A DNA stretch of 64,000 nucleotides from Proteinivorax tanatarense. GTDB taxonomy: Bacteria; Bacillota; Proteinivoracia; Proteinivoracales; Proteinivoracaceae. The DNA is taken from contig NZ_CP158367.1 of NCBI RefSeq assembly GCF_040267685.1, forward strand, positions 2,976,001 through 3,040,000, given 5' to 3'. Below the pieces are notes generated by a model that was not told the DNA's origin, ran no database searches, and saw nothing but the letters and a program-made list of their open reading frames with translations. Each line of letters opens with the position of its first letter. The stretch's first letter is position 1. Below, in pieces: positions 9,679-18,366 of this stretch. The translations under genes were made by a program, and so were the position numbers.

Positions 9679-11038
9679 CGTATTGTTTTATCTTGTACTG
9701 CAACGTTTGCCTAGGCACATTTAAGTGTCTCGCAGTTTTGCTTATATTAAACCCTGAACTCGCCAAGGCTTCCTCTACTACCATTTTTTCATATGTCCCT
9801 ACTATATCCTTTAAACTTTTTTGTATTTCCTCATCTTTATATCCCTGTTTTATGGACATAGGTAAATCTTCTAAAGAAATCTTGCCGCTGGATTTAAAGT
9901 TAAGCATTCCTTCTATACAGTTTGAAAGCTCTCTTACATTACCGGGCCAATGGTAACTACATAAGGCTGTAATTGCTTTACTATGGAACCCTGTAACTTT
10001 AGAGTTAAATTTTTTATTAAACTTATCCAAAAAATGATTGGATAAACGTAGGATATCATCTTTTCTTTCCTTTAATGGGGGAATATGAATATTTACAACA
10101 CTTAATCTAAAAAATAAATCTTTCCTTAAAACATTTTTTTCTAGAGCCCATTGAGGGTCTATATTCATAGCCGCTATTACCCTGGTATTTACCTTCTTTT
10201 CATTTAGCCCTCCAACTCTTCTAATTTTTTGTTCCTCTAAAACCCGCAATAACTTGGCCTGTAATGGCAGTGGCATAGAATTGATCTCATCTAAAAAAAG
10301 TGTCCCATTATCAGCCAGCTCAAATAATCCCGGTCTATCATAGGACCCAGTAAAACTGCCCTTTACAGTACCAAATAGCAAACTTTCCAGCAAGTTTTCC
10401 GGCATAGCTGCACAATTTTGGGTGACAAAAGGACGATTCTGACGTAAAGAACCAGAATGGATTGACTGTACTATCAATTCTTTTCCGACACCTGTTGCAC
10501 CGGAAACCAAAACGGGGGAGTCAGTACTAGCCACTTTCTGAGCTCTGTCTACAGTATCCATAAAAACAGGATTTTCCCCCACTATATCACCAAACTGATA
10601 TAGTTCTGCCTTATTATCGATTTTATTTTTGTTTTTTGTGTAAAGCATTTGTTGAAGTTGAGCCACTTTTTCTGACAACATTTTTAACTGAGTTATGTCT
10701 TTGGATACTTCTACGGCCCCAATTATTTCTCCATGCCTAAAAATAGGCAGGGTAGAGTTTACTGTAACAAGTCGATTTGCTCTATAGTTAGAAAAACTTT
10801 GTTGCTGATTAAAAATCGGTTTCTTTGTGTCCAAAACTTTTAACAAAGTAGAAGAACCTTTATCTAGAGAGGGAAATACCTCGGTAATGTGTTTTCCTAC
10901 TACTTCTTCTGAAGAAAGTCCATCAAGAATTGATGCTTTGGAGTTATAAAAAATAGTAACTCCCCTTTTATCTACAACATGTATAGCCTCATCTATACTA
11001 TCGAGAACAGCTATCAAAGTTTCTTTATCATTATTCAC
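9665..11038 (-). CDS. Sigma-54-dependent PAS/AAA+/Fis transcriptional activator
   Basis: Probable activator of the adjacent lysine operon. Residues 5-120 form a PAS domain (sensor, ligand unknown), followed by a short coiled linker and a sigma-54 AAA+ domain from about 148. Walker A is GATGVGKE (180-187) and Walker B is GTLFLDEINSM. The sigma-54 contact loop reads GSFTGS (227-232) instead of the usual GAFTGA. The C-terminus is a Fis-type helix-turn-helix (ISKTARHLNVPRQTLQYKIKQY). The start is GTG, with AGGGGG eight bases upstream. With a PAS domain and no receiver domain, it is likely to respond to a small molecule, plausibly lysine or a pathway intermediate (inference). Confidence 0.92.
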   Translation of the reverse strand: MNNDKETLIAVLDSIDEAIHVVDKRGVTIFYNSKASILDGLSSEEVVGKHITEVFPSLDKGSSTLLKVLDTKKPIFNQQQSFSNYRANRLVTVNSTLPIFRHGEIIGAVEVSKDITQLKMLSEKVAQLQQMLYTKNKNKIDNKAELYQFGDIVGENPVFMDTVDRAQKVASTDSPVLVSGATGVGKELIVQSIHSGSLRQNRPFVTQNCAAMPENLLESLLFGTVKGSFTGSYDRPGLFELADNGTLFLDEINSMPLPLQAKLLRVLEEQKIRRVGGLNEKKVNTRVIAAMNIDPQWALEKNVLRKDLFFRLSVVNIHIPPLKERKDDILRLSNHFLDKFNKKFNSKVTGFHSKAITALCSYHWPGNVRELSNCIEGMLNFKSSGKISLEDLPMSIKQGYKDEEIQKSLKDIVGTYEKMVVEEALASSGFNISKTARHLNVPRQTLQYKIKQYDIKI

Positions 11039-11074
11039 AAAAATACCCCCTGCCCAATATTTGGCGTTATCTTG

Positions 11075-11103
11075 ATTATATCACAGTATAGTTTAAATGT
11101 AAT
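11075..11103 (-). promoter_or_regulatory. Sigma-A-type promoter of the activator gene
   Basis: The minus strand has TATAAT (11075-11080) preceded by the extended -10 TG dinucleotide, with ATTACA (11098-11103) 17 bases upstream as a fair -35. It lies about 40 bases upstream of the GTG start of the sigma-54 activator and downstream of the XapX terminator. Confidence 0.6.
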
Positions 11104-11116
11104 ACCATAAGCATAA

Positions 11117-11151
11117 AAAAAGCTATTGCAATATAAATTGCAACAGCTTTT
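11117..11151 (-). terminator. Intrinsic terminator after the moa/XapX unit
   Basis: The inverted repeat AAAAGCTgTTGCAAT / ATTGCAATAGCTTTT on the minus strand, with one G-U pair, is followed by T residues. It begins 4 bases after the XapX stop codon. Confidence 0.8.
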
Positions 11152-11155
11152 GATT

Positions 11156-11317
11156 TTAAAAAAATTGTATTTTGTCTCCTAACCAGTAACCAATCATTAT
11201 TCCTGCTATTCCCATTAGGCCTGCAAGATTTGGCGGCGCAGGTACAGGCAAGTTAACTTTACTAAATAAAAAGCCAACAAGACATCCAGCTACAACAGCA
11301 ATCAAAGCTTGTGACAT
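11156..11317 (-). CDS. XapX-domain small membrane protein
   Basis: 53 residues from ATG 11317, chosen for the strong GGAAGGAGG site six bases upstream; a longer frame to 11350 has none. It has two hydrophobic helices, roughly 3-22 and 32-50, joined by a short proline-rich loop (NLPVPAPPNLAG) that is typical of XapX proteins. It is therefore a predicted integral membrane protein of unknown function. It is the last gene of the moaA-moaC-DUF1934 run and is followed by a terminator. Confidence 0.8.
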   Translation of the reverse strand: MSQALIAVVAGCLVGFLFSKVNLPVPAPPNLAGLMGIAGIMIGYWLGDKIQFF

Positions 11318-11381
11318 AAAGCTACCTCCTTCCATATTGTAGACCCTCATGTAAGCTAGCGCTTACTCCCTCCCTAACATT

Positions 11382-11798
11382 TTAAGGTTTTATCGCAGTT
11401 AAGTTTAATGTCTGATGACCTACACTTTCGCCTGCAACTCTTAAGTTATACTCTAAGTAAATTTTAATTTCGTTATCAAACTTTTGAACCTCTACATTTT
11501 GTGCATCAACTTCCACTAAAAAGTTACCATAAGGGGTTTTATAAATACTTTCGGTTTTTTCCCCTGGGAAAAAAATTTGTTTCATATTAGTCATGCCTGA
11601 GCGGATAAGAGTCACTTTTCCTTCCTTTACTTTTACGGTAGTGGTAGTTCCATCTAGGCCTGTTCCCTCTGGTTCATCGTAGACAATATAATCAGTTCCA
11701 CTTTTGGTGTAAAGCTTACCTTTTGCATCTACTTGAATATTTGAACGTTCACCCTCATTATTTTGGGATGAAGATATTATTAAGTTTATAGAATCCAA
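11382..11798 (-). CDS. DUF1934 (YwiB-like) beta-barrel protein
   Basis: 138 residues, soluble and rich in beta strand. It carries the family's typical blocks: a repeated K-G-K-L-Y/G-K-V-T-L strand pattern, an RSGMTNMKQIFFPGEKT segment and TPYGNF in the second half. YwiB-type proteins have a calycin-like barrel and no assigned reaction. The start ATG has an AGGAAGGAG site and lies 14 bp after moaC, so it is probably cotranscribed with moaA-moaC, although a role in molybdopterin synthesis is not established. Confidence 0.8.
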   Translation of the reverse strand: MDSINLIISSSQNNEGERSNIQVDAKGKLYTKSGTDYIVYDEPEGTGLDGTTTTVKVKEGKVTLIRSGMTNMKQIFFPGEKTESIYKTPYGNFLVEVDAQNVEVQKFDNEIKIYLEYNLRVAGESVGHQTLNLTAIKP

Positions 11799-11812
11799 AA
11801 AAAATCTCCTTC

Positions 11813-12283
11813 CTACAAAGAAAAGTCTGACTTTCCCCCTTGCTTTTCTATCAGTTTAACCTCTTCAATATACATCCTTTTATCTATTGCTTTACACATA
11901 TCATATACTGTCAATAAAGCAATATTAACCGCTGTTAAAGCTTCCATCTCAACGCCGGTGTTTCCCTGAGTTTTTACTTCAGCAACGGCTTCAATATAAC
12001 AATGGCAGTCATCTACGGTAAATTCTATATCCACTCCTGTTAATAGTAAATTGTGACACATGGGTATAAGTTCCCATGTCTTTTTTGCCCCATTTATACC
12101 AGCCACTTGAGCTACAGCAAGAACATCCCCTTTGTTCATATGGCCACTTAATACTTTGTTTATGGTTTCTTTAGACATATATATTTTTCCAGATGCTTTT
12201 GCCACTCTAGCTGTAATCTTTTTCTCCGAGACGTCCACCATTTTTGCTCGTCCTGCTTTATTAAAATGTGTTAACTCCGACAT
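11813..12283 (-). CDS. moaC: Cyclic pyranopterin monophosphate synthase
   Basis: Converts the MoaA product (3',8-cyclo-GTP) to cyclic pyranopterin monophosphate in molybdenum-cofactor synthesis. The 156-residue length is normal. Family motifs are clear: LTHFNKAGRAKMVDVSEK at the N-terminus, the LIPMCHNLLLTGVDI active-site segment and TGVEMEALTAV. The gene follows moaA with a 2-base gap, so the first two pathway steps are coupled. No moaB, mogA, moeA or molybdoenzyme gene lies in the window. Confidence 0.96.
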   Translation of the reverse strand: MSELTHFNKAGRAKMVDVSEKKITARVAKASGKIYMSKETINKVLSGHMNKGDVLAVAQVAGINGAKKTWELIPMCHNLLLTGVDIEFTVDDCHCYIEAVAEVKTQGNTGVEMEALTAVNIALLTVYDMCKAIDKRMYIEEVKLIEKQGGKSDFSL

Positions 12284-12285
12284 AA

Positions 12286-13263
12286 CTAACCTCCTATTTG
12301 GGACATAAACCTATGTGTAGTAGTATCTCTATCTATATCATGTCCTCTTGGTTTTTGTTTAATGCCATTTTTCAAAGCTTCTATTACTTTATCTACATCA
12401 TTAGTGTTAGCAGCGGCTTTTAAATCAACTTCTCCATCTGAAAACAAACAGGTTTTTAATTTGCCGTCAGATGTAACCCTTAATCTATTGCATTCATCAC
12501 AAAAGTGATTGCTAACAGCACTTATAAAGCCCAAGGTTCCTTTTGCAGATGGGACGTGGTAATAACTTGCAGGGCCTTTGCCTTGCGGTCCTTTAGTCTT
12601 GCAAATATTGAATTTATTTTTAACATCGGCTAATACATCTTCCCATGAAATATAGCTTGCCTTCCAGTTATCTGTAACCTGTCCCAACGGCATCATTTCA
12701 ATAAACCTAACATGTAACGGTTTATCGATTGTTAGCTTTACAAAATCTCCTATCTCTTCTAAGTTATAGTTTTTTAAAAGCACCACATTCAATTTTATGG
12801 GTTCAAATCCCAAGTCTATAGCTTTATCTATACCAGCTAACGTCTCACTTAATTTATCAAATCCTGTTATTTTCTTAAACTTCTCTTTTTGCAAAGTATC
12901 CAGGCTAATATTTAACCGATTAATACCGCTATCTTTTAAATCCTTTGCCATTTCTGACAAAAGCGTGCCATTTGTAGTTAAAGCAATATCTTCAATTCCT
13001 GGAATCTTTGAAACTGTTTTTACAAAAGGTAGAAACCCTTTTTTTATTAGAGGCTCCCCACCTGTTAATCTGACACTTTTTATGCCTAACTTAGCTGACG
13101 CTCTTAAAATTATTATTAACTCTTCATAAGTTATCATCTTGTTATGCTCCATAAGTTCCACGCCTGAGCTGGGCATACAGTACGAACACCTCAAATTACA
13201 GCGATCCAATAACGAAACCCGAATATAATCAATTTTTCTTCCATAATTGTCATTAAGTGCCAT
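12286..13263 (-). CDS. moaA: GTP 3',8-cyclase (radical SAM)
   Basis: First step of molybdopterin synthesis. The N-terminal radical SAM cluster motif CNLRCSYC and a C-terminal second-cluster region with CDECNRLRVTSDGKLKTCLF are both present, as in all MoaA. I place the start at ATG 13263 (MALNDNYGRK, 325 residues) because GAGGAGGC lies just upstream and MoaA proteins begin here. The open frame extends 69 codons further upstream, but those residues are hydrophobic and unlike the family. The 3' end abuts moaC. Confidence 0.96.
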   Translation of the reverse strand: MALNDNYGRKIDYIRVSLLDRCNLRCSYCMPSSGVELMEHNKMITYEELIIILRASAKLGIKSVRLTGGEPLIKKGFLPFVKTVSKIPGIEDIALTTNGTLLSEMAKDLKDSGINRLNISLDTLQKEKFKKITGFDKLSETLAGIDKAIDLGFEPIKLNVVLLKNYNLEEIGDFVKLTIDKPLHVRFIEMMPLGQVTDNWKASYISWEDVLADVKNKFNICKTKGPQGKGPASYYHVPSAKGTLGFISAVSNHFCDECNRLRVTSDGKLKTCLFSDGEVDLKAAANTNDVDKVIEALKNGIKQKPRGHDIDRDTTTHRFMSQIGG

Positions 13264-13394
13264 TAGGGTTGCCTCCTCATATGCTGCATATGGATTTATT
13301 ATAACATAAGAAGATAAAATTCTATATATTTGATAAATAAATTTATATGTTCTAGGAATAATAAATTTTATTATAGTATTTTGGGGGAATGTCC

Positions 13395-15851
13395 ATGACT
13401 GAAAATAATAGTAAGTTTGGAAGCAGAAAAGAAAAGTACAAAAAAAAGAGAATGGAAAAGACGGCGGCAAAAAAATTTACTTATAAACAAGTTCTACTGT
13501 CTATCGTTATCTTTGTACTCTTAGTTGCAGTATCTATTGCAAGCTATTTAGTTTACCTGGCTTATACAATCCCTCAACCAAACCTAGAAGAACTTAGAGC
13601 ACCAAGCATTGTATTTTCAAATGACTATACTGAAATGGGGTTAACAAATCAACGACAAATTTATACCCCTATTGAAGAAATTAGTCCTTACTTAATCAAT
13701 GCAATAATTGCAGTTGAAGATAATAGTTTTTACGATCATATCGGTTTTGACCCCATTGCCATCGCACGAGCATCTTGGGTTAATCTAACCCAACGCCGTT
13801 ATGCTCAAGGTGGTAGTACCATAACACAACAACTTGCTAAAAACGTCTTTTTAACAGGGGAGCGGGCGATGAACAGAAAAGTAAAAGAGCTGGTGTACGC
13901 CATACGCTTAGAACAGCTTTACTCTAAAGATGAAATATTGGAGCAGTATTTGAATACTATTTATTTTGGCCATGGAAATTATGGGGTTGGGGCCGCATCT
14001 CGCTATTATTTCGACAAATCTCCAAATCAGCTAACTTTAGATGAAGCTGCTCTATTAGCCGGCATAATCAATGGTCCTTACCTATTTACCCCAGATTTTG
14101 ATCGAAACATTACACCCCCTGATGCCATAGATGACTTTAACCCTCAAGAAGAAGAAGATATAAATGTATTGAGCCAATCAAGAACTTATAGACGTCGCAC
14201 CTTAGTTCTTAGCAGAATGCTAACAGAGGATTTTATCACTCAACAACAGTTTGACGAAGCCAATGAAGTTATTATAGACTTAACCAGAATAAATTCTGGG
14301 GAAGATATCCAGACCATATTAATTGATCGCGCTGCTGAAGAAGCAAACATGATTTTAAGTGACATGGGTTATGACAACCCCTATTACGAAAGGTCTGGCT
14401 TTCAGATTATAACTACTATTGACCTAGAGATCCAAGAAAAACTAGACAGTGTCACAACCAGTACTTATAGCAGCATAGTGGGAAATAATCCACAGCCTGA
14501 AGAGTTTCATTTAGGAGCTATTACCATAAATTCTAATACCGGGGAGATTTTAGCTGCAAGGGGAAACTGGAGCACTACAGGTTGGAGCTATCTCTTTTCT
14601 GGGCAATCTCGCCCTGGCTCCTCAATGAAACCAGTTTACTATGCATATTTTTTAGAATATCAAAACTACACCCCATTAACTTTAAAAAACTGCAGTAAAG
14701 ACGTTGCTAATGACTTTGAAGAAGAATTTGGGGCACAAATTTCTGATTTTGATGGTGACTATCATTACTCTCAACTGAACCTGCGTCAAGCCATGGCTGA
14801 GTCATGTAACATCTACGCAATTACTACTGCAGCAGAGATTGTTCATCAAAATCAAGTTGAACATTTCCAGTCATTTTTAAGCTCTTTTAATATGCAAGGG
14901 ATAAATCCAAATTATCCTGCTAGTATCTTAGGCTCTGATTCACAAAATATGCTTAACATGGTCAGTGCATATGGAGCTTTTAACAACGGAGGGTATTTAA
15001 TTAATCCTTATCTGGTGAGAGAAATAAGGGATATAGATGGCAACACTATCTATTCTGCAGAGCCTGGGCAAGGTGAGCAAATTATAAGTAGTGAGGTAGC
15101 GTTTATAACCACCAGTCTAATGAGAAGCGTCATAGATCACCCAGATGGAACTGCTAGTTATATAAGAAACAGATTAGCCAATAGAGATGTGTCTGTGAAA
15201 ACTGGTACTGATATAGGAGGCAATACCAACACTTATACCATGGCTGGTTCTAGTGGAGATTTAACCACCCTCATCTCAGTTCAAGAAAGTAGAAATACAG
15301 AATTATTCCAACAAGAAACTGTTAGATTACCAAGAGGAACCGCTGCTAACTTCTGGGCTGATTATATGAATGAAGCCCTCACAGTTTTTCACCCCGATGG
15401 TGTTCCAGTTCTACGTCCCCCAGAAGGCGTTGTTGAAACAAAGCTTTGCTCTGATAGTCTATTGTTAGCAACAAACAATTGTCCTGAACCTTTTTCTGAA
15501 TTTTTTGTTCAAGGAACTGAACCTCAGAAAATGTGCGATATTCATGGTGATGGAGTTTATAGGATATGCACTGATTCGTGGCAGTTAGCTACTGAATACT
15601 GTCCAGAAGATAGGATTTGGGAAAGACAGTATCGTTTTTTTGAACCCCCTCCCAGTGAACGTTGCCAAATCCACGCTCCCCCTTTAGAAGATGAAGACGA
15701 AGAACATGGATTACCAGAGGATGATACTATTAACGAAGAAGAAACTGTTGAAGAAATAGAAGATGAGACAAATGAGGAGGAATTTCAAGAAGAAAATGAT
15801 GATAACGCTCCTATAGAAGAAAACCAACAAGAAAATGAAGAAGAAATATAA
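13395..15851 (+). CDS. Class A penicillin-binding protein (transglycosylase/transpeptidase)
   Basis: Bifunctional peptidoglycan synthase anchored by one transmembrane helix (about residues 33-57) after a Lys/Arg-rich cytoplasmic tail. The GT51 domain shows EDNSFYDHIGFD and GGSTITQQLAKN. The transpeptidase domain has SxxK as PGSSMKP (Ser near 410), SxN as ESCN and KTG as KTGTD. After it come two tandem cysteine motifs (C-x-DS-x3-LAT-x2-CPE, each ending C-D/Q-IH) and a tail of about 45 residues dominated by Glu and Asp. Start: GGGGGA sits 1 base before ATG 13389 but 7 bases before ATG 13395, so I prefer the latter. Cell-wall location outside the membrane is expected. Confidence 0.93.
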   Translation: MTENNSKFGSRKEKYKKKRMEKTAAKKFTYKQVLLSIVIFVLLVAVSIASYLVYLAYTIPQPNLEELRAPSIVFSNDYTEMGLTNQRQIYTPIEEISPYLINAIIAVEDNSFYDHIGFDPIAIARASWVNLTQRRYAQGGSTITQQLAKNVFLTGERAMNRKVKELVYAIRLEQLYSKDEILEQYLNTIYFGHGNYGVGAASRYYFDKSPNQLTLDEAALLAGIINGPYLFTPDFDRNITPPDAIDDFNPQEEEDINVLSQSRTYRRRTLVLSRMLTEDFITQQQFDEANEVIIDLTRINSGEDIQTILIDRAAEEANMILSDMGYDNPYYERSGFQIITTIDLEIQEKLDSVTTSTYSSIVGNNPQPEEFHLGAITINSNTGEILAARGNWSTTGWSYLFSGQSRPGSSMKPVYYAYFLEYQNYTPLTLKNCSKDVANDFEEEFGAQISDFDGDYHYSQLNLRQAMAESCNIYAITTAAEIVHQNQVEHFQSFLSSFNMQGINPNYPASILGSDSQNMLNMVSAYGAFNNGGYLINPYLVREIRDIDGNTIYSAEPGQGEQIISSEVAFITTSLMRSVIDHPDGTASYIRNRLANRDVSVKTGTDIGGNTNTYTMAGSSGDLTTLISVQESRNTELFQQETVRLPRGTAANFWADYMNEALTVFHPDGVPVLRPPEGVVETKLCSDSLLLATNNCPEPFSEFFVQGTEPQKMCDIHGDGVYRICTDSWQLATEYCPEDRIWERQYRFFEPPPSERCQIHAPPLEDEDEEHGLPEDDTINEEETVEEIEDETNEEEFQEENDDNAPIEENQQENEEEI

Positions 15852-15875
15852 ACCCTTGCTAACTTAAGCAAGGGT
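15851..15875. terminator. Bidirectional terminator between the PBP and helicase genes
   Basis: The repeat AACCCTTGCT-aactt-AAGCAAGGGTT forms a perfect stem between two convergent genes. Short T-rich stretches follow on both strands, and it overlaps the last base of each gene. Confidence 0.75.
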
Positions 15876-18349
15876 TATTTCATGAAATAAGTTATGTTGT
15901 TTAAAATATCAGAGCTGTTTCCACTTTTGATTGAACAACTAGGAAGGGATTTTAAAAACATCTTTCCATAATACTTGGTTAAAATTCTTTTATCAGTGCA
16001 CACAACAACTCCCTTATCTTCCTTACTTCTTATCAATCTTCCAAAACCTTGTTTAAACCTTAGAATTGCTTGAGGCACCGTATAATTCATAAATGGGTTA
16101 CCACCTTCTTTTTCAATAAGTTCTTGCCTTGCCTGTATTATTGGTTCATCAGGCACGCTAAAAGGTAGCTTCACTAAAATTACATTGCTAAGTGATTTGC
16201 CCTGAACATCTACCCCCTCCCAAAAGCTAGCTGTAGCAAATAAAACTGAGTTTACGTCATTTTTAAAAGTCTCTAATAAGTAGTGGCGTTGATGTTGCCC
16301 CTGTTTTAACGGTTTAATTCCGCAATTTTCTAAGTGACTTTTTAGTTTATAAAAAACATCATTCAGCATTTTAAATGAAGTAAAAAGAACAAAAGCTCGC
16401 CCTTCAGTTTTCAATATAGCTTTCAGTATAAATTTAGTATTTTCATCTAAAAATTCACTTGAAGATGGCAACGGTATATCCATGGGAACACATAACAGCA
16501 CCTGCCTTTTATAATCAAAAGGAGAAGGCAATATACACTCTATTAAATTTCCTTTACTTTTACTTAACCCTATTCGTTTTTTGATATAAGAAAAGTTGCC
16601 ATTAGTGGCTATTGTAGCAGAAGTTAAAATAACTGTCTCATATTTTTGGAATACATTGTCATTTAGTTCAAAAGAAACATCCAAAGGGGCTAAACACAAC
16701 GAAGCATTCTTTCCCCTACTACTAGCTTTTATCTCTATCCATCTTACTTCTTGATCCGATTGTGAGTTTAAAATACTTTCTATAGTAGAAACAATGCCCT
16801 CAATACGTTTATTCATTGCATTTAACTCCACAGCACTAGTTAATAGGTGAGAAAACACATCAGAAGGTAGTTCTTCTAAAGCATCTAACAAACTATTTAT
16901 CTCGCTAGTAAACGTATTAGCTTTATTGACATATTTTTTGCTTAACTCTTTAATAGTTTGAAATCGATGCCCTTTAGTAACTTGGTTGGTTATTCTTAGC
17001 TTACTTTTATTATCATCTGCAATCCACTTTTCAATAGCAGTAAAAAACTCGTTAGTACCATCAACTAGTTGAGCTAATAGTGGTATTATATTATTTATAT
17101 GATTTTCTATGCTTTTTTTAGCGGCAACAGGGAGCCTTCTTTGTGTTTGAGCTTTAACTAGTATTTCCTGCAAAGTACCAGTTTGCTTGCCCTTTATTTT
17201 AGTTTGATATATTCTACGCAATTGTTTTAGCACCAAAAAACGGTTTATGGATGCTCCAAAGTAAGTAGTTGCTACATCCTCCACATTATGAGCTTCATCT
17301 AGCACAATACCATGATAGTTGGGCAACACCCCACCTTCCAAGCCTTTACCTTTCAAAGCTAAATCAGCAAAAAGTAAGTGATGATTAACTACCATAATAT
17401 CTGCAGTAGCGCTCTCCCTTCTTGCAGTAAAAAAGAAACAATCCCTAAAGTGAGGACAATGAGCTTTAGTGCAAAGATCCCCTTCTGAACTCAACTTTTC
17501 CCAATGCTTTTCCAATGGTCTAAATCCCAAATCTGCTTTGCTGCCATCAGAGGTTGTAAAGGCCCACTCTCTGATCTTTTTCAGTTCCATAAGCTCCTCA
17601 TCAGTTTCCTCAAATAAATCCCCTTGTAATTTATCAAGTTTGGCTTTACATAGATAGTTACTTCTCCCTTTTACTAGCACTCCTTTAAAATTTACAGCTA
17701 GAGTTTGCTGTAAAAAGGGAATATCTTTGGATATTATTTGTTCTTGTAGATTTATTGTATTTGTAGAAACTACCACTCTTTTTTTGTTTTTTACAGCCCA
17801 AAGTATACTTGGAATCAAATAAGCTAAACTTTTTCCTGTCCCTGTCCCTGCTTCAACTATAACGTTTTTCCCTTCATTATATCCTTGGATAACTTTTTCA
17901 GCCATAACCAATTGCTCATCTCTTTTTTCATATAGAGGTAAAAGTTTTGAAATAGCACCACTTTCATCTAAAACATCCCTTACCTCACCAACTTCTATAT
18001 TTAACAGAGCATCTGGCTTTTTAGGCTCTACTACTGTATAGCTACTTCTACAATCGTTATTGACTATTATAAATCCTATACCATCGGCACCTAGCCTTGA
18101 TGCTATATTTATATCAGCAGTGGACGGGGTCAACCTGCCACTTGGGTGATTATGGATAACTACATCACCAGGCTCTAGGTCCTGCAAAATTGCTGGTACG
18201 CTAAATTGGTTCCCCCTAGCCAGGACTTCTACATCAATTACATTGCCGTCACTAATAAAACCCTTGAAAAAGACTTCGTTTCCCTTCGCAGCAAGTATAG
18301 CTGCTTCTATCGCTTTTTTACTGCTTTCCTTGAAGGCTATTCCTTCCAT
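15875..18349 (-). CDS. DinG-family Fe-S helicase with an N-terminal JAB (RadC-like) domain
   Basis: About 825-838 residues. The first ~110 residues form a JAB/MPN-like domain with the metal motif HNHPSGRLTPSTAD (H80, H82, D93 counted from ATG 18391), as in RadC. From about 140 comes an XPD/DinG superfamily 2 helicase: Walker A EAGTGTGKS, four cysteines spaced for an Fe-S cluster (one near the NYLC segment, then CTKAHCPHFRDC), DEAH box LDEAHNVED, and C-terminal motifs SFWEGVDVQG and QGFGRLIRS. Bacillus DinG carries a DnaQ-type exonuclease at this position; here it is a JAB domain. The start is ATG 18349 (GGAG 8 bases upstream) or ATG 18391. It is coupled to the HD gene upstream. Confidence 0.9.
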   Translation of the reverse strand: MEGIAFKESSKKAIEAAILAAKGNEVFFKGFISDGNVIDVEVLARGNQFSVPAILQDLEPGDVVIHNHPSGRLTPSTADINIASRLGADGIGFIIVNNDCRSSYTVVEPKKPDALLNIEVGEVRDVLDESGAISKLLPLYEKRDEQLVMAEKVIQGYNEGKNVIVEAGTGTGKSLAYLIPSILWAVKNKKRVVVSTNTINLQEQIISKDIPFLQQTLAVNFKGVLVKGRSNYLCKAKLDKLQGDLFEETDEELMELKKIREWAFTTSDGSKADLGFRPLEKHWEKLSSEGDLCTKAHCPHFRDCFFFTARRESATADIMVVNHHLLFADLALKGKGLEGGVLPNYHGIVLDEAHNVEDVATTYFGASINRFLVLKQLRRIYQTKIKGKQTGTLQEILVKAQTQRRLPVAAKKSIENHINNIIPLLAQLVDGTNEFFTAIEKWIADDNKSKLRITNQVTKGHRFQTIKELSKKYVNKANTFTSEINSLLDALEELPSDVFSHLLTSAVELNAMNKRIEGIVSTIESILNSQSDQEVRWIEIKASSRGKNASLCLAPLDVSFELNDNVFQKYETVILTSATIATNGNFSYIKKRIGLSKSKGNLIECILPSPFDYKRQVLLCVPMDIPLPSSSEFLDENTKFILKAILKTEGRAFVLFTSFKMLNDVFYKLKSHLENCGIKPLKQGQHQRHYLLETFKNDVNSVLFATASFWEGVDVQGKSLSNVILVKLPFSVPDEPIIQARQELIEKEGGNPFMNYTVPQAILRFKQGFGRLIRSKEDKGVVVCTDKRILTKYYGKMFLKSLPSCSIKSGNSSDILNNITYFMK

Positions 18350-18366
18350 CTGCTCCACTCCATTTT

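Noticed and set aside
13264-13470. 69-codon N-terminal extension of moaA
   Set aside because: The hydrophobic, low-complexity residues are unlike MoaA, and a strong ribosome site precedes the internal ATG at 13263.
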